Shown: one piece after another, positions 19,116 through 27,731 of the stretch
Layout: each line of letters starts with the position of its first letter
How positions within the stretch are numbered: position 1 is the first letter of the stretch
DNA from: Nonomuraea zeae
GTDB taxonomy: Bacteria; Actinomycetota; Actinomycetes; Streptosporangiales; Streptosporangiaceae
NCBI RefSeq assembly: GCF_005889725.1
Contig: NZ_VCKX01000039.1
Location: forward strand, 1-59,088
DNA length: 59,088 nt
Direction: 5' to 3'
Translations under genes and position numbers: made by a program
Notes under the pieces: generated by a model
Database searches by the model: none
Told to the model about the DNA's origin: nothing
The model's input: the letters and a program-made list of their open reading frames with translations, nothing else

Positions 19116-21035
19116 TTGAGACGGGATGACGACGGCGAGAGGACGGCGACGTTGGGGCGCTCCGCAGGCACTCCGCTGAAGCCGGAAGATCCGCCGGCGA
19201 TCGGCCCCTACGAGCTGATCAGCCGTCTCGGCTCCGGCGGCATGGGGGTCGTCTACCTCGCCAAGGCCGCCGACGGCTCGCGGGTGGCGCTCAAGGCGAT
19301 CCGGCGCGACTACACCGCGGACCCGGTCTACCGGGCGCGCTTCAACGAAGAGGTCTCCAACGCGCGCAAGGTCGCCTCGTTCTGCACGGCGCGGGTGCTC
19401 GACCACGGCGAGGACAACGGCGTCCTCTACCTCGTCACCGAGTACATCGACGGCATCTCGCTGGAGGACCACCTCATCGAGCACGGGGCGCTGTCCCCGT
19501 CGGTGCTGCACGCGGCCGCCGTGGGCGTGGCCGCCGCGCTGACCGCGATCCACGCCGCCGGGCTGGTGCACCGCGACCTCAAGCCGGCCAACGTGATGCT
19601 GACGCTGGCCGGGCCCCGGGTGATCGACTTCGGGCTGGCCCGTTCGACGCACGTGGACTCCCGCCACACGAACGCGGGCATGGTCATGGGCACGCCCGGC
19701 TGGATCGCTCCCGAGCAGGTCTTCGAGGGGCGTACGAGCCCGGCGGGCGACGTGTTCGCGTGGGGGTCGCTGATCGCCTACGCGGGGCTGGGCGGGCATC
19801 CGTTCGGCGAGGGTGACGCGTACGTGATGGCGGCCAGGGCCCGCACCGCGCCGCCGGACCTGCGGGGGCTGCCCGCGCCGCTCGACCGGCTGGTGGCGGC
19901 GGCCATCCACCCCGACCCGGCACGGCGGCCCGCGGCCAGGCAGCTGCTGCTGGAGCTGGTGGAGGCGGCCGACGAGCCGGCCGCGCAGCTCGCCGCGACC
20001 AAACACCTGACCAGCGCGTGGAACGCCTCGGAGTTCCCGCCGCTGGCGCAGATGCCGCAGGCGCCGCACCGGATGCCGCCCGACCGCACGGGCGCCGTCC
20101 CCGGCTCGGGGCGGCCGCAGCCGCCGCGGCACCCGGACGGCCGCGGTCCGCGTCCCGACCGGCACGGCCCGCACCCGGAGGCGTCCGCCCGCGGCCCGCA
20201 GGCCCCGCCGCACCCTGAGCGCACCGGACCGGTGCCCGGCACGGGCCGGGGGCCGCAGCAGCCGCCGCCCGCCGAACGCACCGGACCCACGCCCGGAGCC
20301 AGCCGCATCCCGCAGCAACCCCCACCCGCCGAACGCACCGGACCCACGCCCGGAGCAGGCCGCATCCCGCAGATGCCGCCGCCCGTCGAGCGCACCGGGC
20401 CCGTGCCGGGGACGGCGCGCGGGCACCAGCCGCCGCCTCCCGAGCGGACCGGCCCGCTGCCGACCGGTCACGGGCTGCTCCCCCACCCGACCGGGCAGGG
20501 GCCGCTGCCCCACCATGCGACCACCGGTCAGGGGCCGCTGCCCGGCTACCCGCCGCCCAGGCGCAAGCGGAGCCTGTTCACGGGCTGCCTGACCGCGCTG
20601 GTGATCGCGGTCGTGCTGATGGTGGTGGTAGTGGCCGTGGTGGCGTGGCTGCTCCGCTCGCCTTCGGCCGGCGCGGACGGGCCCGTGCAGGACGGCAGGC
20701 TGCGCTTCGCGGTGACGAGCACGAAGTGCCCCAAGCCGGCCAAGACCGCGACGAAGCGCACCTGCCAGGTCGGCGTGCAGGTGAACAACGTCGGCCAGGA
20801 GGCCAGGGTGCTCTACCCGGGCCAGCAGAAGCTGATCGACGAGGACGACGCGCTGCACGGCGGCACCAAGCTGCTGGACGAGGCCGGCAAGGAGATCACG
20901 CCGATCCGCATCGAGGCGGGGGCGGCGTTCACCGGCTCGCTGGTGTTCGAGCTGCCCAAGGGGCTGGAGCCGGCGGGCCTGGAGGTGCACGACTCGGGGC
21001 TGAGCCAGGGCGCCCGGGTCAGGCTGGCGGACTAG
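19116..21035 (+). CDS. Membrane Ser/Thr protein kinase with Pro-rich repeat linker
   Basis: 639 aa. An N-terminal Hanks-type kinase (about residues 28-290) has LGSGGMGVVY, the ATP Lys in VALKAI, HRDLKPANV and VIDFGLA. A linker of about 180 residues rich in Pro follows, built partly from a 19-residue repeat (ERTGPTPGA...). A single TM helix near residues 490-512 (GCLTALVIAVVLMVVVVAVV) comes next, then an extracellular beta-sandwich-like domain of about 125 residues with two Cys (CPKPAK, TCQVGVQV). The kinase is cytoplasmic and probably senses an outside signal. Start is TTG 19116 (GGGAGG 11 bp upstream); a TTG at 19152 is an alternative. Confidence 0.88.
   Translation: MRRDDDGERTATLGRSAGTPLKPEDPPAIGPYELISRLGSGGMGVVYLAKAADGSRVALKAIRRDYTADPVYRARFNEEVSNARKVASFCTARVLDHGEDNGVLYLVTEYIDGISLEDHLIEHGALSPSVLHAAAVGVAAALTAIHAAGLVHRDLKPANVMLTLAGPRVIDFGLARSTHVDSRHTNAGMVMGTPGWIAPEQVFEGRTSPAGDVFAWGSLIAYAGLGGHPFGEGDAYVMAARARTAPPDLRGLPAPLDRLVAAAIHPDPARRPAARQLLLELVEAADEPAAQLAATKHLTSAWNASEFPPLAQMPQAPHRMPPDRTGAVPGSGRPQPPRHPDGRGPRPDRHGPHPEASARGPQAPPHPERTGPVPGTGRGPQQPPPAERTGPTPGASRIPQQPPPAERTGPTPGAGRIPQMPPPVERTGPVPGTARGHQPPPPERTGPLPTGHGLLPHPTGQGPLPHHATTGQGPLPGYPPPRRKRSLFTGCLTALVIAVVLMVVVVAVVAWLLRSPSAGADGPVQDGRLRFAVTSTKCPKPAKTATKRTCQVGVQVNNVGQEARVLYPGQQKLIDEDDALHGGTKLLDEAGKEITPIRIEAGAAFTGSLVFELPKGLEPAGLEVHDSGLSQGARVRLAD
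20217..20444 (+). repeat. 57-bp in-frame tandem repeat in the kinase linker
   Basis: Units begin at 20217, 20274, 20331 and 20388, exactly 57 bp (19 codons) apart, each starting with ERTGP and continuing with PG plus a PP-rich stretch. The second and third units are nearly identical in DNA, which points to recent duplication. A shorter ERTGPLP copy follows. Confidence 0.8.
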
Positions 21036-21049
21036 CAGTTCCGTCCCGG

Positions 21050-21122
21050 GCGACCGGCCCCAGACCGGCCCCAGACCGGGCCCAAGCCGGGCCCAGACCG
21101 GGCCCGAATCTGGCCCAAGCCG
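21050..21122. repeat. Degenerate 10-11 bp repeat between convergent genes
   Basis: Between the kinase and the dehydrogenase gene, CCCAGACCGG / CCCAAGCCGG-like units follow one another about six times with small changes. No coding potential is evident. The region could act as a bidirectional termination or spacer zone. Confidence 0.6.
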
Positions 21123-21124
21123 GC

Positions 21125-22060
21125 TCAGAAGCCCTGGGTCGAGGAGATCACGCCCTCCAGCGGCGCGCCTTCCTCGAAACGCCGTACGTTGGCGGTCACG
21201 CGTTCGGCCAGGCCACGCCAGTAGGCCGGGCGCGGGTTCGCGGAGTGCGGCGTGATGAGCACGTTGTCCATCTGCCACAGCGGATGACCGGCGGGCAGCG
21301 GCTCCGGGTCGGTGACGTCGAGCGCCGCGCCGCCGATGCGGCCGGCACGCAGCGCCTCCACCAGGTCGCCGGTCACGACGAGGCCGCCTCTGGCGACGTT
21401 CACGAGCCAGGCGTCCGTCCGCATGAGCCCGAGCTCCTTGGCACCGAACATGCCCCTGGTCTCGGGCGTGGCGGGCGCCGCGATGACCACGTAGTCGGCC
21501 TCGGGCAGCGCGTCGCGGTAGCGGGCGCGGGGCAGCACGGTGGTCGCGCCCGGCGCCGCGCCGCTGTCGGTGACCGCCACGATCGTGCAGCCGAACGGCT
21601 CCAGCATCCGGATCAGCGCGCGCCCGATGCCGCCGCAGCCCACGATCGCGACCGTCGAGCCGGCCAGCTCCCGCGACCGGTTCGGCCCCCACTCCGTCGC
21701 CCTGGCCAGCCGGTGCAGCCCGCGCGCCGCGGCCAGCATCAGGGCCAGCGCGTGCTCGGCGACCGGCGCCCCGTAGGAGCCCGCGGCGGCGGTGAACACC
21801 GGCCCCGCAGACCCGGGAGCGGACCCGGGATCGGCAGCCGTGAACACGCCCGCGTCGGCCCATCGCTCGACGCCCGCGTGCGGGAGCTGCACCCACCGGA
21901 TGCGGTCGTGCAGCATGGCGCGCAGCTCGGCCGGGTCGTCGCTGCCGTAATAGACGATGGCCTCGGCCCGCTCCAGCGGCACCACGTCGCCGCCCGCCCG
22001 GCGTACGGCGTCGATGAGGGCGGGCACGGGCTCCGGGCCGACGTGGACGGCGACGGTCAT
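21125..22060 (-). CDS. D-2-hydroxyacid dehydrogenase family protein
   Basis: 311 aa. It reduces or oxidises 2-keto/2-hydroxy acids with NAD(P). The Rossmann motif VAIVGCGGIGRAL is central, and the catalytic Arg (NVARGGLV), Glu (DVTDPEPLP) and His (ITPHSANP) regions follow. It is the last gene of a minus-strand operon with GntR and a KDPG-type aldolase, so its substrate is probably a sugar acid or its keto form. An extra stretch DPGSAPGSAGPVFTAA between two copies of VFTAA looks like a local duplication. ATG 22060 follows CAGGAG. Confidence 0.88.
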   Translation of the reverse strand: MTVAVHVGPEPVPALIDAVRRAGGDVVPLERAEAIVYYGSDDPAELRAMLHDRIRWVQLPHAGVERWADAGVFTAADPGSAPGSAGPVFTAAAGSYGAPVAEHALALMLAAARGLHRLARATEWGPNRSRELAGSTVAIVGCGGIGRALIRMLEPFGCTIVAVTDSGAAPGATTVLPRARYRDALPEADYVVIAAPATPETRGMFGAKELGLMRTDAWLVNVARGGLVVTGDLVEALRAGRIGGAALDVTDPEPLPAGHPLWQMDNVLITPHSANPRPAYWRGLAERVTANVRRFEEGAPLEGVISSTQGF

Positions 22061-22105
22061 GGGTGATTCTCCTGGTGTTCGAGGTGGGTGCGTACGGTGG
22101 ACGCG

Positions 22106-22825
22106 CTAGCCCGTCAGGGCGCAGGCGCCGCCTTCGAGGAGGCGTTCGACCTCGTTGCGGGCCGATTCCAGGATGGAGCCGACCGCCTGCGCCGCCTCCG
22201 CCCTGCGGCCCGCCGCGATGGCCTCGGCCACGTCGAGGTGCCTCATGACGGCGTCCGTGTCGAGCTTCTCCGGCAGGAGCAGCAGGTCGCGCCGGGCCGC
22301 GAACAGCTCCTCGGTCACGTCGGCGAGCTGGGCGAACATGCCGTTGCCCGACGCCGTGAGCAGCACCCGGTGAAAGGCCGAGTCGGCGGCCACGAACCCC
22401 TCGCGGTCACCGGCCCGCGCCGCGCTCGTCAGGGCCCGCGCGTGGGCGATCAGCTCCTGGCGCACGCCGGGCCCGGCGTGCGCGGCGGCCAGCGCGGCGG
22501 CGTGCGGCTCGACCGCGGCCCGCAGCTCGGCCAGCTCGCGCAGCTGCGCCTCGCGCCGGGGCGAGGCCAGCCGCCAGCGGATCACCTGGGGGTCGTAGAG
22601 GTTCCACGTGCTCATCGGGCGCACGGTGACGCCGACGCGGGGGCGGCTGGTGACCACCCGCTTGGACTCCAGCACGCGTACGGCCTCGCGCGCGACCGTA
22701 CGTGAGACGCCGTAGCGCTCCTGGACGTCCTCCAGCCGCAGGACCTCGCCCGCGCGGAGCTCCCCGGCCGCCAGCGACCGGCCGATCCGGTCGACCACCT
22801 GTCCGTGCAGGCCCTGAAGCTCCAC
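22106..22825 (-). CDS. GntR-family regulator, FadR/FCD subgroup
   Basis: 239 aa from GTG at 22823-22825, chosen for the GGAG six bases upstream; the frame runs further but with poor sequence. The N-terminal winged helix has LRLEDVQERYGVSRTVAREAVRVLESKRVV. The FCD ligand domain has the metal-binding His pattern (ADSAFHRVLL, MRHLDVAEAI). Members sense sugar acids or keto acids. It sits inside the 2-keto-3-deoxygluconate operon, whose promoter region contains a TGATATCA box (24401-24408), a likely target. Confidence 0.88.
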   Translation of the reverse strand: MELQGLHGQVVDRIGRSLAAGELRAGEVLRLEDVQERYGVSRTVAREAVRVLESKRVVTSRPRVGVTVRPMSTWNLYDPQVIRWRLASPRREAQLRELAELRAAVEPHAAALAAAHAGPGVRQELIAHARALTSAARAGDREGFVAADSAFHRVLLTASGNGMFAQLADVTEELFAARRDLLLLPEKLDTDAVMRHLDVAEAIAAGRRAEAAQAVGSILESARNEVERLLEGGACALTG

Positions 22826-22857
22826 GCCGATCTCCGTCGCTCTGGTGGGTGTGCTGG

Positions 22858-23478
22858 TCAGCGGGCTACGGCGAGCTTGGCGAGCAGCGCGGTGACCCGC
22901 TCGCCCGCCGCCTGCGCGCCGCCCGAGGTCAGTGCCGAGCCCATGCCGCAGGCCACGGCACCGGCCGCGATCCACTCCGGCGCGTTGTCGATGGTCACGC
23001 CGCCGGTGGGGATTGCGGGGACCTGTGGCAGCGCGGCCCGCACGTCCCGCAGCCAGGACGGCGACACCGCGGACGCGGGGAAGATCTTCACCGCGTCCGC
23101 GCCCTCCTCCAGCGCCCGGACGATCTCGGTCGGGGTGGACACGCCGGGGAAGACGGGCACGCCGTAGCGGTGCCCGGCGCGGATGACCTCGGGGTGCAGG
23201 TTCGGCGAGACCAGGAACCGCGCGCCCGCTTCCACGGCGGCGCGGGCCGCGGCGGCGTCGAGCACGGTGCCGGCGCCGACGAGCGCCTCGGGGCGCTGCT
23301 CGGTGAGCCGCGCGACGGCGGTGAGCGCGCGCGGCGTGGTGAGCGCCACCTCCACGGCCTTGAGCCCCGCGTCCAGCACGGCCTGCGCGGCGGCCACCGC
23401 CTCGTCGGGCCCCGCGGTCCGGACGATCCCGAACACGCGCTGCTCGGTAACGGCCTGGACGATCTCCCAGCGGTACAT
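22858..23478 (-). CDS. KDPG/KDPGal-type aldolase (Eda family), second copy
   Basis: 206 aa. The class I aldolase residues are present: Glu43 in VEVALTTP and Lys131 in AVKIFPAS. It should cleave 2-keto-3-deoxy-6-phospho-sugar acids to pyruvate and glyceraldehyde 3-phosphate. It differs clearly from the operon eda at 10664 and lies between a GntR regulator and a broken keto-deoxy-sugar kinase, so it probably served gluconate, galactonate or uronate breakdown. With the kinase gone, its substrate must come from elsewhere. Confidence 0.9.
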   Translation of the reverse strand: MYRWEIVQAVTEQRVFGIVRTAGPDEAVAAAQAVLDAGLKAVEVALTTPRALTAVARLTEQRPEALVGAGTVLDAAAARAAVEAGARFLVSPNLHPEVIRAGHRYGVPVFPGVSTPTEIVRALEEGADAVKIFPASAVSPSWLRDVRAALPQVPAIPTGGVTIDNAPEWIAAGAVACGMGSALTSGGAQAAGERVTALLAKLAVAR

Positions 23479-23515
23479 GACTTCCCTTCTTACGCGTGAT
23501 CCCCGATCACACGGG

Positions 23516-24370
23516 TCAACGGTGGACGGTCTCGCCGGTGCCGGCGGACGCCCCGGTGAACGCCGCCAGCGCGCGGTCCAGGCCCGCCCGGTCGGGCAGC
23601 CCGTCGGTGTCGGTGGCGCACTGCACCACGAGCGCCGCGACGGCCGCCGCCTCGCGCAGGCACACCTCGTACGGCAGCCCGCGCAGCAGCCCGGACAGGA
23701 ATCCGGCGGCGAACGCGTCCCCGGCCCCCACGGGATCGGTCACCGGCACCCGGAACGCCTCCTGCCGCAGCTCGCCGCAGGTGGCCGACTTGTCGCCGTG
23801 CTTGATCACGACGAGGCCGGCCAGCCCGGACGGGTCCACCTGGAGCAGGCCGAGCTCGTCCGCGCCCGCCAGCACCACGTCGGCGCGGGCCAGCAGCGGC
23901 GCGACGCGCTCGCGCCACTCGCCGGGCGTGCCGAGCTTGAGCCGGATGTTCGGGTCGAACGAGACCAGCGCCCCCGCCTCCGAGGCCAGCTCCAGCAGCC
24001 GGAGCGTGGCCTGGTGCGCGGAGCCGGACAGCATGGGCGTGATCCCGGTGATGTGCACGATCCGCGCGCCGCGCACTATCTCCGCCGTGAGCTCGCCGGG
24101 CGACAGCCGGGAGGCGGCCGAGCCCGCGCGGTAGTACTGCACGTCGATCGCCCTGGACGGGTGGCTGTCGCGCAGCAGCAACCCGGTCGGCGCGGACGGG
24201 TCCACGACGGCGTGGCGGGTGTCGATGCCCTCCGCCCTGAGCATCGCCGGCACGGACTTGCCCGGAGTCCAACGTGGCCGCCGGCCTGGCCCGGCTCGGC
24301 CACGACGTGCGCTGGATAGGCAGGCTCGGCGCGGACCCGGCGACGCTCACAGAGCCGGCTCCTCGATCAT
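23516..24370 (-). pseudogene. 2-keto-3-deoxygluconate kinase (PfkB family), broken by a small inversion
   Basis: The minus strand from about 24262 to 23516 encodes a PfkB kinase lacking its N-terminus (GKSVPAMLRAEGIDTRH..., then LVSFDPNIR and the catalytic DPVGAGDAFAAGF). The missing N-terminal block, ESNVAAGLARLGHDVRWIG plus RLGADP, lies next to it on the opposite strand at 24265-24339. In normal members this block directly precedes the minus-strand part. A probable original start (ATG 24370, reading MIEEPAL then TGA) remains upstream. So about 85 bp appear inverted and 70-80 bp (the first strand of the fold) lost. A product from GTG 24253 would lack the substrate-binding N-terminus. Confidence 0.85.
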
Positions 24371-24392
24371 TCCCGCACCTTCTCCACCGATC

Positions 24393-24414
24393 ATGATTGG
24401 TGATATCAAATCAT
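24393..24414. promoter_or_regulatory. TGATATCA palindrome upstream of the keto-deoxygluconate operon
   Basis: The palindrome TGATATCA (24401-24408) is flanked by ATGATT (24393-24398) and AATCAT (24409-24414). It lies about 23 bp upstream of the remnant kinase start at 24370. FCD-type GntR regulators often bind short A/T-rich dyads of this kind; the GntR encoded in the operon is the candidate. Confidence 0.55.
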
Positions 24415-24510
24415 GTTTGCCGACGCCACCGGACGCCGGGCCCGGCCGGCCGCGCTCACCCCCTCAGGCTCCGGGAGCCCCCTCGCGGCTCCCTTGACCG
24501 GCCGCCGGGC

Positions 24511-25761
24511 ATGAGCAACGCTGAAAACCGGGGGGCATCGCGCGTGAGGCGTCCATTCATCACCTTGCTGGCCGCCAGTGCTCTCTCCGTCACGGGCAAC
24601 ATCCTGTCCATGCTCGCCGTGCCGTGGTTCGTCCTCGACACCACGGGCAGCGCCGGGCTCACCGGGCTGGCCGCGTTCGCGACCACGTTCCCCGTCGTCG
24701 TCTCGGCGGCCTTCGGCGGGACGATCGTGGACTGGATGGGATTCCGGGCCGCGAGCGTGGTGTCCGATCTGATGAGCGGGCTCATCGTCCTGGCGATCCC
24801 CGTGCTGTTCGTGACGACCGGGCTGGGCTATCCGGCCCTGCTGCTGCTCCTGTTCGTCCGCTGGTTGGCGGCCACCCCGGGCGAGACCGCGCGCAAGGCG
24901 ATGCTGCCCGACCTGTCGGCGCTCGGAGGCGTCCGCATCGAACGCGCGACGGCCGCCTACGACGGCGTCAGCCGGGGGGCCACGATGGTGGCCGCGCCGG
25001 TGGCCGGGGTGCTGATCCTGTGGCTCGGCCCGAGCGCGCTGCTGCTCTTCGACGCGATCACCTTCCTGCTCTCGGCGGCCCTGATCGGGCTCGGGGTCCC
25101 GCGCACCGGGCACGAGCGGGCGCGGCGCGGATCGAGCGGGTACGTGAGCGACCTGCGCGACGGGCTGACGTTCCTCTGGCGCGACCGGCTGCAGATGAGC
25201 GCCACCACGATGATCGTGGTCACCAACATGCTCGACACGGGCGTGACGCAGGTGCTGCTGGCCCTCTACGCCCGCGAGGTCACCGGCGACCCCCGCGCGT
25301 TCGGCCTGCTGACCGGGGCGCTCGGCGCGGGCGCGGTGGCCGGGACGATCGTCTACGGCGCGGCCGGCGAGCGATTACCCCGCAGGCTGACCTACGGATG
25401 CTGTTTCCTGCTCGCCGGTGTCCCGCGGATCCTGGTGCTGGCCCTGGGCGCCCCGTTCCCGGTGGCGCTCGGGGTGACGGCGCTGTCCGGGTTCGCGGCG
25501 GGCGCGATCAATCCGATCCTCGGCGTCCTTCAGTTCGGCCGGATCCCCGTGCGGCTGCGGGCGCGGGTGCTGAGCAGCATCACGGCCGCCGCGTACGCCG
25601 GCATGCCGGTGGGCGGGCTGCTGGCGGGCTCGCTCACCGAGCTGACCGGCCTGACGTTCACGCTCGCCGCGTTCGCCTGCGTGTACCTGCTGGCGTCGAT
25701 CCCGCCGTTCGTCTTCCGGGCCTGGCGGGAGCTGGACCGCCAGCAGGCCGCGAGCACCTGA
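24511..25761 (+). CDS. MFS permease, 12-TM (MFS_3/EntS-like)
   Basis: 416 aa. Twelve hydrophobic helices are evident (LLAASALSVTGNILSMLAVP ... LAAFACVYLLASIPPFVF), with the loop GETARKAMLPDL and YDGVSRGATM typical of the MFS_3 exporter group related to enterobactin and macrolide exporters. ATG 24511 is chosen; GTG 24544 is an alternative nearer to the first helix. It diverges from the broken kinase operon and is not obviously tied to a neighbour. Substrate unknown. Confidence 0.82.
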   Translation: MSNAENRGASRVRRPFITLLAASALSVTGNILSMLAVPWFVLDTTGSAGLTGLAAFATTFPVVVSAAFGGTIVDWMGFRAASVVSDLMSGLIVLAIPVLFVTTGLGYPALLLLLFVRWLAATPGETARKAMLPDLSALGGVRIERATAAYDGVSRGATMVAAPVAGVLILWLGPSALLLFDAITFLLSAALIGLGVPRTGHERARRGSSGYVSDLRDGLTFLWRDRLQMSATTMIVVTNMLDTGVTQVLLALYAREVTGDPRAFGLLTGALGAGAVAGTIVYGAAGERLPRRLTYGCCFLLAGVPRILVLALGAPFPVALGVTALSGFAAGAINPILGVLQFGRIPVRLRARVLSSITAAAYAGMPVGGLLAGSLTELTGLTFTLAAFACVYLLASIPPFVFRAWRELDRQQAAST

Positions 25762-25794
25762 GCCCCGCCACGCGGCAGCCGGGCGAGCGTGGGA

Positions 25795-26709
25795 TCACAC
25801 GGTGGCGGACCGGCCGAGCAGCAGGTCCTCGGTGATCGGGGACTCGTGCGTGCCGGCGACCGTGCAGGCGTGCGCCCCCGCGATCGCGCCCAGCCGGACG
25901 CACTCCTCCAGCGGCCGGCCGTGCAGCGTGCCGTACAGGAAGCCGGAGACGAACGCGTCCCCCGCGCCGTTGCTGTCGGCCACCGGGCCGGGCAGCGGCG
26001 CGGCCGGGAAGGCCCGCAGGCCGGAGTCGCGGGTCAGGACGAGGCAGCCGTCGGCGCCGCGCGTGCACACGACCGTGTGGGCGCGGCCCCGGCCGAGGAT
26101 GCCGCGCATCGTGGCGGCCGGGTCGGCCAGCGCGGCGGCCGACATGAACACCAGGTCGGATCGGTAGGCGAAGTCCTTCTGGTAGTCGGCGACGCCGTCC
26201 CAGTCGTGCAGGTCGCTGGAGACGGGCGTGCCGTTCAGGTCGGGGTAGACGTGGCGGCAGAAGTCCGTGATCGACACGTGGACGTGCCGCGGCCGCACGT
26301 CCGCGTAAAGCTCGCGCGCCAGGCGCTCGCCGGGCGTGGCCTTGGGGTCGAAGAAGGAGGTGCGCCGGCCGTCCGGGCCGACGAGCAGGACGCTGCGCCG
26401 GGTGCCCGCCTCCGCCCGCCCCCACCGGCAGTCGACGTCGCGTAGCGCGTGCCGGATCAGCGCGCCCTGCGGGTCGTCGCCGATCAGGTCGGCGAACGCC
26501 ACCCGCAGCCCGAGCGCGTGGCACCCGAGCGTCACGCCCGCGCCGGTGTTGCCGATCCGGTCGGCGACCGGCGGCACATGGTAGGTGTCCTTGTACGGCA
26601 GCGGCAGCTCGGGAACGTACACCGTCGTGTCGACCCCGGCGCCGCCGAGGACCAGGATGTCGCGTGTCACGTGTTCGTGGCCCGGCTTCGGGAGAGGCGA
26701 GGCGGTCAC
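25795..26709 (-). CDS. PfkB/ribokinase-family carbohydrate kinase
   Basis: 304 aa from GTG 26709, which overlaps the lacI stop (GTGA); GTG 26670 is an alternative start nearer to the conserved sequence. The N-terminal signature is ILVLGGAGVDTTVYV, then GNTGAGVTLGCHALGL. The C-terminal ATP/anion-hole motif with the catalytic Asp is DSNGAGDAFVSGFLYG. It phosphorylates a sugar or nucleoside with ATP. It is the third gene of an operon with an alpha-glucosidase and a LacI regulator, which is unusual company for maltose use; the substrate is open. Confidence 0.82.
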   Translation of the reverse strand: MTASPLPKPGHEHVTRDILVLGGAGVDTTVYVPELPLPYKDTYHVPPVADRIGNTGAGVTLGCHALGLRVAFADLIGDDPQGALIRHALRDVDCRWGRAEAGTRRSVLLVGPDGRRTSFFDPKATPGERLARELYADVRPRHVHVSITDFCRHVYPDLNGTPVSSDLHDWDGVADYQKDFAYRSDLVFMSAAALADPAATMRGILGRGRAHTVVCTRGADGCLVLTRDSGLRAFPAAPLPGPVADSNGAGDAFVSGFLYGTLHGRPLEECVRLGAIAGAHACTVAGTHESPITEDLLLGRSATV

Positions 26710-27731
26710 CGGTTGACCAGCGGGCCGGAGCCGGTGGAGCCGCGGACGACGAGCTCCGGCTGGAAGACCAGCTCGACGTGCTTGGCCGGCACTCCGTTGA
26801 CCTCTTCGAGCAGCGTCTGCACGGCCGCCGACGCCATCGCGCCGATCGGCTTGCGCACGGTGGTGAGCGGCGGATCGGTGAAGGCGATCAGCGGCGAGTC
26901 GTCGAAGCCGACGACGGACACCTCTCCCGGCACGGACAGTCCCTTCTCCCGGCAGGCGCGGATCGCGCCCAGCGCCATGAGGTCGCTCGCGCACACGATG
27001 CCGGTGCAGCCGCGGGCGAGCAGTTGCGCCGCGGCGGCCTGGCCGCCCTCGACGGAGAACAGCGAGTGGGAGATCAGCTCGTCCACGCCGGTCGCGCCCA
27101 GGAGCTGGGCCATGGCCTGCTTGTAGCCCTCGATCTTCCTGATCACCGGCACGAACCTGCGCGGCCCCAGCGCCAGCCCGATGCGCTCGTGGCCGAGATC
27201 GACCAGGTGCTGCACGGCCAGCCGCGCGGCCAGGCGGTCGTCGGGCGAGATGAAGGGGGCGTCGATGTGCTCGCTGTAGCCGTCGACGAGCACGATCGGC
27301 AGGCCCCGGTCGGTCAGGCGGGTGTAGCGGTCCATGCGCGCGGTCGTGTCGGCGTGCAGCCCCGAGACGAACACGATGCCGCTGACACCGCGGTCCACCA
27401 GCAGCTCGGTGAACTCGTCCTCGGGCGCGCCGCCGGGGAGCTGGGTGCACAGCACGGGCGTGTAGCCGTGCTGGGTGAGCGCCTTCTCGATGGCCTGCGC
27501 GAACGCGGGGAAGATCGGGTTGTCCAGCTCCGGCGTCACCAGGCCGATCAGGCCGTTGCTGCGCTGCCGCAGCCGGGGCGGCCGCTCGTAGCCCATGAGG
27601 TCGAGCGCGGCCATCACCGCCTGGCGGGTGGCCGCGGAGACTCCGGGCTTGCCGTTGAGCACGCGGCTGACCGTGGCCTCACTCACCCCGGCCTGGGCGG
27701 CGATGTCGGCGAGGCGAGCGTGACCGTTCAT
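26706..27731 (-). CDS. LacI-family regulator, probable maltose/alpha-glucoside repressor
   Basis: 341 aa. The N-terminal DNA-binding domain reads LADIAAQAGVSEATVSRVLNG and is followed by the hinge helix and a periplasmic-binding-protein-like ligand domain ending in PPLTTVRKPIGAMA and ELVVRGSTG. It is coupled to the alpha-glucosidase gene upstream (ATGA overlap). CTTGC/GCAAG boxes occur in this operon's promoter and again in the malE/alpha-glucosidase promoter at 53.2 kb, so it may control both loci, like MalR in Streptomyces. That is an inference. Confidence 0.88.
   Translation of the reverse strand: MNGHARLADIAAQAGVSEATVSRVLNGKPGVSAATRQAVMAALDLMGYERPPRLRQRSNGLIGLVTPELDNPIFPAFAQAIEKALTQHGYTPVLCTQLPGGAPEDEFTELLVDRGVSGIVFVSGLHADTTARMDRYTRLTDRGLPIVLVDGYSEHIDAPFISPDDRLAARLAVQHLVDLGHERIGLALGPRRFVPVIRKIEGYKQAMAQLLGATGVDELISHSLFSVEGGQAAAAQLLARGCTGIVCASDLMALGAIRACREKGLSVPGEVSVVGFDDSPLIAFTDPPLTTVRKPIGAMASAAVQTLLEEVNGVPAKHVELVFQPELVVRGSTGSGPLVNR

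Noticed and set aside
17466..21896. Minus-strand open frame of 1476 codons
   Set aside because: It is antisense to the IclR, P450-like and kinase genes. High GC at third codon positions creates such open shadow frames; the composition is Arg/Gly/Ala/His-rich with no domain.
24244..24343. Phase-variable invertible switch for the kinase gene
   Set aside because: The flanking repeat is only 7 bp, no invertase gene is near, and re-inversion still leaves a stop codon and a missing N-terminal strand.
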